Below are positions 7,499 to 11,385 of a DNA stretch of 13,559 nucleotides, piece by piece. The notes beneath the pieces were generated by a model. The model ran no database searches and had not been told where the DNA came from. It saw nothing but the letters and a program-made list of their open reading frames with translations. This DNA comes from Clostridiaceae bacterium (GTDB lineage Bacteria > Bacillota > Clostridia > Oscillospirales > Acutalibacteraceae). The position numbers and the translations under genes were made by a program. The DNA is taken from assembly GCA_016297555.1 (NCBI GenBank), contig JAEDGK010000051.1:1-13559 (forward strand), read 5' to 3'. Position 1 is the first letter of the stretch. Each line of letters opens with the position of its first letter.

Positions 7499-7527
7499 TT
7501 GCATATTTCGGCACATTATTGTATAAT
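7499..7527 (+). promoter_or_regulatory. Promoter for yajC
   Basis: TTGCAT (7499-7504), a 17-base spacer and a perfect TATAAT (7522-7527). Predicted start near 7534, about 23 bases before the yajC ATG. It gives yajC transcription independent of queA-tgt. Confidence 0.75.
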
Positions 7528-7556
7528 AATTGCATTATGTTTTGGAGGTTAGGTTA

Positions 7557-8015
7557 ATGAACTTTATTTCTCTCTTGGCTCAGTCAACTCAGAGCGGCGC
7601 AACGGCTCAGCAGGGCAATCCCATGTCAATGATTATTATGATGGTTGCTTTGTTTGCAATTATGTATTTTGTTATGATAAGGCCGCAGAAGAAAAAGCAA
7701 AAAGAAGAGCAGACAATGCGTGACAGCGTTCAGGTCGGCGATGAGATAACAACCATCGGCGGCATTGTCGGCAGAGTTGTAACCGTTAAAGAAGATTCTC
7801 TCATCATCGAAACCGGCGCGGACAGAAACAAGATGAAGATTATGCGCTGGGCTGTTTCAACCAACAATACTGCCAATGAAAAGATGGAAGCCGAAAGACA
7901 GGCTGCCAAGGAAGCTGCTGAGGCAGAAAAGAAAAAGAAGATGGAAGAAGCCGCAGAAAGCAGCAAAGCAAAGAGAAAGAAGACCAAGAAAAAGGACGAT
8001 ACTTTCGACGCTTAA
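7557..8015 (+). CDS. yajC: Preprotein translocase subunit YajC
   Basis: YajC is a small accessory subunit associated with SecDF and the SecYEG channel. The 152-residue protein has a short N-terminus, one membrane segment at about residues 22-41, the family hallmark IRPQKKKQKE (41-50) and the soluble core VGDEITTIGGIVGRV (60-74). After residue 107 it carries an unusually long, highly charged Ala/Glu/Lys tail (to about 149), probably helical and absent from shorter YajC proteins. The ATG at 7557 is chosen because GGAGG lies 8 bases upstream; an ATG at 7530 lacks a site and falls at the predicted transcription start. It has its own promoter and is followed by a strong terminator. Confidence 0.93.
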   Translation: MNFISLLAQSTQSGATAQQGNPMSMIIMMVALFAIMYFVMIRPQKKKQKEEQTMRDSVQVGDEITTIGGIVGRVVTVKEDSLIIETGADRNKMKIMRWAVSTNNTANEKMEAERQAAKEAAEAEKKKKMEEAAESSKAKRKKTKKKDDTFDA

Positions 8016-8033
8016 TTTTGCAGAATACTTTAT

Positions 8034-8080
8034 AAACTCCTCTCATATTATTTTAGCAGATAATATGAGGGGAGTTTTTT
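8034..8080 (+). terminator. Intrinsic terminator after yajC, overlapping the next gene's ribosome binding site
   Basis: Bases 8034-8051 pair with 8060-8077 over 18 bp with one G-U and an 8-base loop, and the T-run ends at 8080. The 3' arm includes GAGGGGAG (8067-8074), the ribosome binding site of the gene starting at 8083. Confidence 0.88.
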
Positions 8081-8082
8081 AT

Positions 8083-8499
8083 GTGAGCGGAAAAGTAAAA
8101 AAAACGCGCAGAGACGAAAAAAAGGTTTCGCCTGCGGCTAAAATTCTGATTGGAGCGGTTTTGGGCAGCGTCATCTATTTTGCGGCGGTTGCCGTGTTTG
8201 CCGCTTTTGCGCTTAAATCGGGAGTCGGTTTCAGCTCTTATATGCCTGCGGGCTTGGCGCTCGGCGCGCTGTCGGGGCTTGTTTCGGGATTTTTTACGGC
8301 AAGACCCATAAAGCAGAACGGTGCGCTTTATGGGGCTCTGAGCGGCTTGGGTCAGTCACTAATAAACTCGATTGTGCTTTTTTCTGTAAATAAGGCTTCC
8401 GCGGGCACGGGTATGCTTATCCTTGCGGTGATTGTAACCGTTGCTTCCGTAATCGGCGGCATAGCGGCGGTCAATATCAAGAGAAAGAAGAAATACTGA
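8083..8499 (+). CDS. TIGR04086 (YrzE-like) family membrane protein
   Basis: A 138-residue protein with a basic N-terminus (MSGKVKKTRRDEKK) and four membrane segments at about residues 20-43, 53-73, 81-103 and 108-131, ending in the basic tail RKKKY. Its size, topology, Gly-rich segments and position directly after yajC fit the TIGR04086 family of uncharacterised Firmicutes membrane proteins; its function is unknown. The start is taken as GTG at 8083, 8 bases after GAGGGGAG. An in-frame ATG at 8065 lacks a ribosome binding site and lies inside the hairpin. The odd point is that this site is in the 3' arm of the yajC terminator, so both transcription and translation should be restrained. The lipoprotein gene follows 2 bases after its stop. 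Confidence 0.8.
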   Translation: MSGKVKKTRRDEKKVSPAAKILIGAVLGSVIYFAAVAVFAAFALKSGVGFSSYMPAGLALGALSGLVSGFFTARPIKQNGALYGALSGLGQSLINSIVLFSVNKASAGTGMLILAVIVTVASVIGGIAAVNIKRKKKY

Positions 8500-8501
8500 T
8501 A

Positions 8502-9032
8502 ATGAAAAAAGCTGTTTTTTCACTTTCGGTGCTTTTAATGATGCTTCTTGCCGCTTGCTCCGTTCAGGAAAAAATGAGTCCCCGAATATTCCTCGACAGG
8601 CTGTTTGACAGCGGCGTTGTTTTGCCCGAAACGGCGGAGATTTTCAATGAAAGCGGAAACTGCGTTTGCTTTGCCTCCGATGAGCAGGGAACGGAATATG
8701 CTCTTGAAATAAAGACGGATGAAAGCAGCAATGTCAAAAGAATAAGCGCCGCCTGCACCATGCAGGGAGCGCAGGAAAAATTCATTAGCTTGGCGCAGAG
8801 AATAATCAACGCATATTCTCCCGAGGATTCCGCCGATGAGGTAACAAAAGCTCTTTTTAAGAGCGGAGAGATAAACGGTAACTGCCTTTATTACGAAACG
8901 CAATGGCACTCTTACAGCGTTTGCGCGTCGGACGACGGCGTGTTTTTTGCCGTTGAGAGCAAAAAGCTCGCGGAAACAACCGCAGTTGAGCTTAGCCTTA
9001 AACCAAACGATAAATCCGAATATCAGCCATAA
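8502..9032 (+). CDS. Putative lipoprotein, function unknown
   Basis: The 176-residue protein starts MKKAVFSLSVLLMMLLAACS, a lipoprotein signal peptide with lipobox LAAC and lipid-acceptor Cys19. The mature part of about 158 residues shows no domain I recognise. It is soluble-looking, with alternating beta-like and charged segments and Cys at 48, 50, 79, 128 and 137. It is therefore expected on the outer face of the membrane. The ATG is only 2 bases after the stop of the upstream membrane-protein gene and has no strong ribosome binding site, so translational coupling is likely. Pairing with the TIGR04086 gene may mean a shared envelope role, but the sequence does not show which. Confidence 0.8.
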   Translation: MKKAVFSLSVLLMMLLAACSVQEKMSPRIFLDRLFDSGVVLPETAEIFNESGNCVCFASDEQGTEYALEIKTDESSNVKRISAACTMQGAQEKFISLAQRIINAYSPEDSADEVTKALFKSGEINGNCLYYETQWHSYSVCASDDGVFFAVESKKLAETTAVELSLKPNDKSEYQP

Positions 9033-9037
9033 AAATA

Positions 9038-9070
9038 ACGCCTGTCAAGCCAAAGCGGCACGGCAGGCGT
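9038..9070. terminator. Bidirectional terminator between convergent genes
   Basis: ACGCCTGTC (9038-9046) pairs with GGCAGGCGT (9062-9070), one G-U. On the minus strand the hairpin is followed by TATTTTT, a good terminator for the dehydrogenase gene. The plus-strand tail (GTTTGATTGTTT) is weaker. Confidence 0.8.
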
Positions 9071-9080
9071 GTTTGATTGT

Positions 9081-10094
9081 TTACATCATTTCGGAAAGCT
9101 TAACGGGTCTGCCCTCTGCAACCGATTTCTTGGCGGCGAGAGCAACAAGAATGGAGTTAAGTCCGTCTTCGCCCGTTGTGGGTGTAGCCTTGTCTTCAAG
9201 CACGGCGTCAACGAACTGAAGCATTTCATCTCTGAAAGACTGCATATATCTTTCAAGGAAGAAATAGAGCGGCTTATCATAAACAACTCCCTCATCGCCC
9301 ATAAAGACAACATTTGTCGGGGTGTCGTTTGAAGCTGCTGCAGCGCCCTTGCTGCCAAAGACCTCGATTCTCTGGTCATAGCCGTAGGCGGCGCGTCTGC
9401 TGTTATCGATAACGCCGACTGCTCCGTTGGCAAATTTAAGGCTGATAACTGCGGTGTCAACATCGCCGGCTTCGCCGATTGCGGGGTCAACAAGGCAAGT
9501 AGCGTTTGCATAGACCTCCGTAACTTCGCTGCCCGCAAGGAAACGGGCCATGTCGAAATCATGAATGGTCATATCAAGGAACATTCCGCCGCTGACTGCC
9601 GAATATTCTGCCGGCGGGGGAGCGGGGTCTCTCGATGTGATTTTGATGATGTGTACATCGCCGATTTTGCCGTCGGTTACCATCTCTCTGACATGGGCAA
9701 AGTTATGGTCAAAGCGGCGGTTAAATCCAACCTGGAGCTTAACACCTGCCTTTTTAACCGCTTCGATAACTGCGTTTACCTTTTCGGGAGTGAGGTCAAC
9801 GGGCTTTTCGCAGAAAATGTGCTTGCCTGCCGCAGCGGCTTCGATTGCTATGTCTGCATGAGTATCCGTTGAGGAGCAGACGAGAACTGCTTCAACCTCG
9901 GGGTCAGCGAGCATCTGCTTGTAGTCGTCATAAATCTTCGGAATGTTCAGCTCCGAGGCGACTTTTTCGGCGTTAGCCTTGAAAACATCTGTGATTCCGA
10001 CAACTGTTGCGGTCGGAACATTGTATGTTATCGACTTCGCATGAAGGGAACCGATTCTTCCGGCACCGATGATGCCGATTTTAAGCTGCTTCAT
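9081..10094 (-). CDS. iolG: Gfo/Idh/MocA oxidoreductase, inositol 2-dehydrogenase-like
   Basis: The 337-residue protein has the NAD-binding loop GIIGAGRIG (7-15), the family motif EKP (96-98) with catalytic Lys97, and the second catalytic cluster FLDMTIHDFD (172-181). In that cluster Asp174 and His178 correspond to the Asp/His pair of Bacillus inositol dehydrogenase. Overall this is closest to inositol 2-dehydrogenase, which oxidises myo-inositol to scyllo-inosose with NAD+ in the cytoplasm. No other inositol-catabolism gene is nearby, so a different polyol or sugar substrate is possible and the symbol is tentative. The ATG at 10094 is chosen over an ATG at 10130 because GAAAGGA lies 8 bases before it and the protein then begins at the nucleotide-binding strand. 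The gene ends at the terminator at 9038-9070. Confidence 0.85.
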   Translation of the reverse strand: MKQLKIGIIGAGRIGSLHAKSITYNVPTATVVGITDVFKANAEKVASELNIPKIYDDYKQMLADPEVEAVLVCSSTDTHADIAIEAAAAGKHIFCEKPVDLTPEKVNAVIEAVKKAGVKLQVGFNRRFDHNFAHVREMVTDGKIGDVHIIKITSRDPAPPPAEYSAVSGGMFLDMTIHDFDMARFLAGSEVTEVYANATCLVDPAIGEAGDVDTAVISLKFANGAVGVIDNSRRAAYGYDQRIEVFGSKGAAAASNDTPTNVVFMGDEGVVYDKPLYFFLERYMQSFRDEMLQFVDAVLEDKATPTTGEDGLNSILVALAAKKSVAEGRPVKLSEMM

Positions 10095-10148
10095 TATGTC
10101 AGTCCTTTCTTTTGAAATATCAGGGAACAAACCCCAAAGAACAAATTA

Positions 10149-10177
10149 ATTTTATCACATATTATAACCGAATTCAA
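10149..10177 (-). promoter_or_regulatory. Candidate promoter for the dehydrogenase gene
   Basis: On the minus strand TTGAAT (10177-10172), a 17-base spacer and TAAAAT (10154-10149) preceded by TGA. Moderate match; predicted leader about 47 bases. Read-through from spoIIID is also possible, because no terminator lies between the two genes. Confidence 0.45.
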
Positions 10178-10191
10178 CAGAAAACTGGGCA

Positions 10192-10437
10192 TTATTTCAA
10201 AAATTTTTGCTTTGTCGCCATACCGCCTCTGATGTGCCTTTCCGCTTTGTTTTTATCAAGTATTTTACGCACATCTTTGTATAGGGCGGGATTCAGCTTT
10301 TTAAGCCTTTCGGAAACATCCATATGTACCGTGCTCTTTGAAACGCCGAATTTCTTTGCCGCCGCGCGCACGGTGGTTTTGTTTTTGACGATATATTCAG
10401 CCAGCTCAATGGCTCTTTGCTCAACAATGCCTTTCAA
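10192..10437 (-). CDS. spoIIID: Sporulation transcriptional regulator SpoIIID
   Basis: An 81-residue DNA-binding protein of the mother-cell sporulation cascade that activates or represses genes transcribed by SigE RNA polymerase. The helix-turn-helix is at about residues 23-42 (TVRAAAKKFGVSKSTVHMDV), followed by SERLKKLNPAL and the conserved RHIRGGMATKQKF (68-80), as in Bacillus SpoIIID. The start is taken as TTG at 10437. It aligns with the Bacillus start residue for residue (M then seven residues to the conserved Arg), and GGGAGGG lies 6 bases before it. An ATG at 10452 would add five residues and place that purine-rich site inside the coding region. A SigE-like promoter lies just upstream. 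Its presence implies a spore-forming ancestry. Confidence 0.92.
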   Translation of the reverse strand: MKGIVEQRAIELAEYIVKNKTTVRAAAKKFGVSKSTVHMDVSERLKKLNPALYKDVRKILDKNKAERHIRGGMATKQKFLK

Positions 10438-10469
10438 ATGCAGCCCTCCCATGTTGACCTGTCATTAGC

Positions 10470-10498
10470 ATATTATGAAACCGCACGGCGGAATATTA
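10470..10498 (-). promoter_or_regulatory. SigE-like promoter for spoIIID
   Basis: On the minus strand TAATATT (10498-10492), a 14-base spacer and CATAATAT (10477-10470) resemble the -35 ATATT and -10 CATAnnnT of sporulation sigma-E promoters. Predicted start near 10463, about 13 bases upstream of the ribosome binding site. In Bacillus spoIIID is SigE-dependent. Confidence 0.55.
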
Positions 10499-10549
10499 CA
10501 GGGAACGGTCAGAGTGTATTGTGTTTAAAAAAAGATAAAATCAAATGTT

Positions 10550-10573
10550 GTGAAATTCGTTGACATATTTCAC
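10550..10573. promoter_or_regulatory. Candidate operator: inverted repeat over the tetR -35 box
   Basis: GTGAAAT (10550-10556) and ATTTCAC (10567-10573) are perfect inverted arms separated by 10 bases. The -35 TTGACA (10560-10565) lies between them. The position suits autorepression by the adjacent TetR-type protein, but binding is inferred. Confidence 0.5.
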
Positions 10574-10588
10574 GAAAAATGCTATATT
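10560..10588 (+). promoter_or_regulatory. Sigma-A-type promoter for the TetR-family gene
   Basis: TTGACA (10560-10565), a 17-base spacer and TATATT (10583-10588). Predicted start near 10595, about 35 bases before the ATG at 10630. Confidence 0.8.
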
Positions 10589-10629
10589 TAATATGCGTAT
10601 TACAAAAATGATCGGAAGCGTATTATAAT

Positions 10630-11346
10630 ATGAGAAAAGACGGAATTGAAACAAGAAAAAAGATCCTTTCGGTCTGCGTCAGGCTGCTTATTGAGCAGGG
10701 ATACAAAGAAACCTCGGTCAGCCGGATTGTTGAAGAAGCGGGCATATCAAGGGGGAGCTATCAGAATCAGTTCCCGACCAAGGACGCCGTCCTTATGGAG
10801 CTTGTGAAAACCATGTTCGGCGGTCAGTTCAGCATGGCAAGGAGTATTTCCGGCGAAAAATTGCCGCCGGTTTATGCCTATGCGGTTGAAACCGCAATTC
10901 AGCTTACGATAACGGAGCTTAACGAAAATATCAGGGAAATTTATCTTGAAGCCTACACTTTGCCCAACATCTGCGAATATATTTATCTGAACACAACTGC
11001 GGAGCTGAAGCAGATTTTCGGCAAATATTTCCCCGATTATTCCGAAAGCGACTTTTATGAGCTTGAAATCGGCACGGCGGGGCTTATGCGAAGCTATATG
11101 GCGAAAAAATGCAGCATACATTTTCCGTTTAATCGAAAAATCGAGCGCTTTCTGACCGCTTCAATGCGGATTTTTAAGGTTCCCGAAGAAGAACAGCAGG
11201 AGGTTATTGCCTTTGTTTCGGGTCTGGATTTGAAAGCGATTGCAACCGAGGTTCTTCAGAATCTTTTTGAATCGCTCGAAATGAAATATGATTTCAAGCT
11301 CTCGCCCGAGACGGAAGCAAATTTAACAATTCAAAAAAGCATTTAG
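10630..11346 (+). CDS. TetR/AcrR-family transcriptional regulator
   Basis: The 238-residue protein has an N-terminal TetR-type DNA-binding domain. Helix 1 is near residues 7-22, and the helix-turn-helix is about 28-48 (TSVSRIVEEAGISRGSYQNQF), followed by the family's K-D/E-L-like segment TKDAVLMELV. The C-terminal 180 residues form the usual variable ligand and dimer domain, which I cannot assign to a subfamily, so the ligand is unknown. The ATG has only a weak site (GGAAG). A consensus promoter with an inverted repeat across its -35 box suggests autorepression. The next gene, for a large secreted repeat protein, starts 39 bases downstream on the same strand with no terminator and no convincing promoter between. 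It is therefore a likely co-transcribed partner or target. Confidence 0.88.
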   Translation: MRKDGIETRKKILSVCVRLLIEQGYKETSVSRIVEEAGISRGSYQNQFPTKDAVLMELVKTMFGGQFSMARSISGEKLPPVYAYAVETAIQLTITELNENIREIYLEAYTLPNICEYIYLNTTAELKQIFGKYFPDYSESDFYELEIGTAGLMRSYMAKKCSIHFPFNRKIERFLTASMRIFKVPEEEQQEVIAFVSGLDLKAIATEVLQNLFESLEMKYDFKLSPETEANLTIQKSI

Positions 11347-11348
11347 CA

Positions 11349-11370
11349 AAAATTTACACTAATAAATTTT
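11349..11370 (+). promoter_or_regulatory. AT-only inverted repeat just before the surface-protein ribosome binding site
   Basis: AAAATTTA (11349-11356) and TAAATTTT (11363-11370) are perfect inverted arms with a 6-base loop, ending directly at AAGGAG. With no G-C pairs it is not a terminator. It may be a protein-binding site or a weak RNA hairpin near the translation start. Confidence 0.35.
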
Positions 11371-11385
11371 AAGGAGTGCATGACC

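Noticed and set aside
8018..8051. A promoter for the TIGR04086 gene (TTGCAG with TATTAT)
   Set aside because: The spacing is 22 bases and the -10 would lie inside the terminator stem; no acceptable pair was found.
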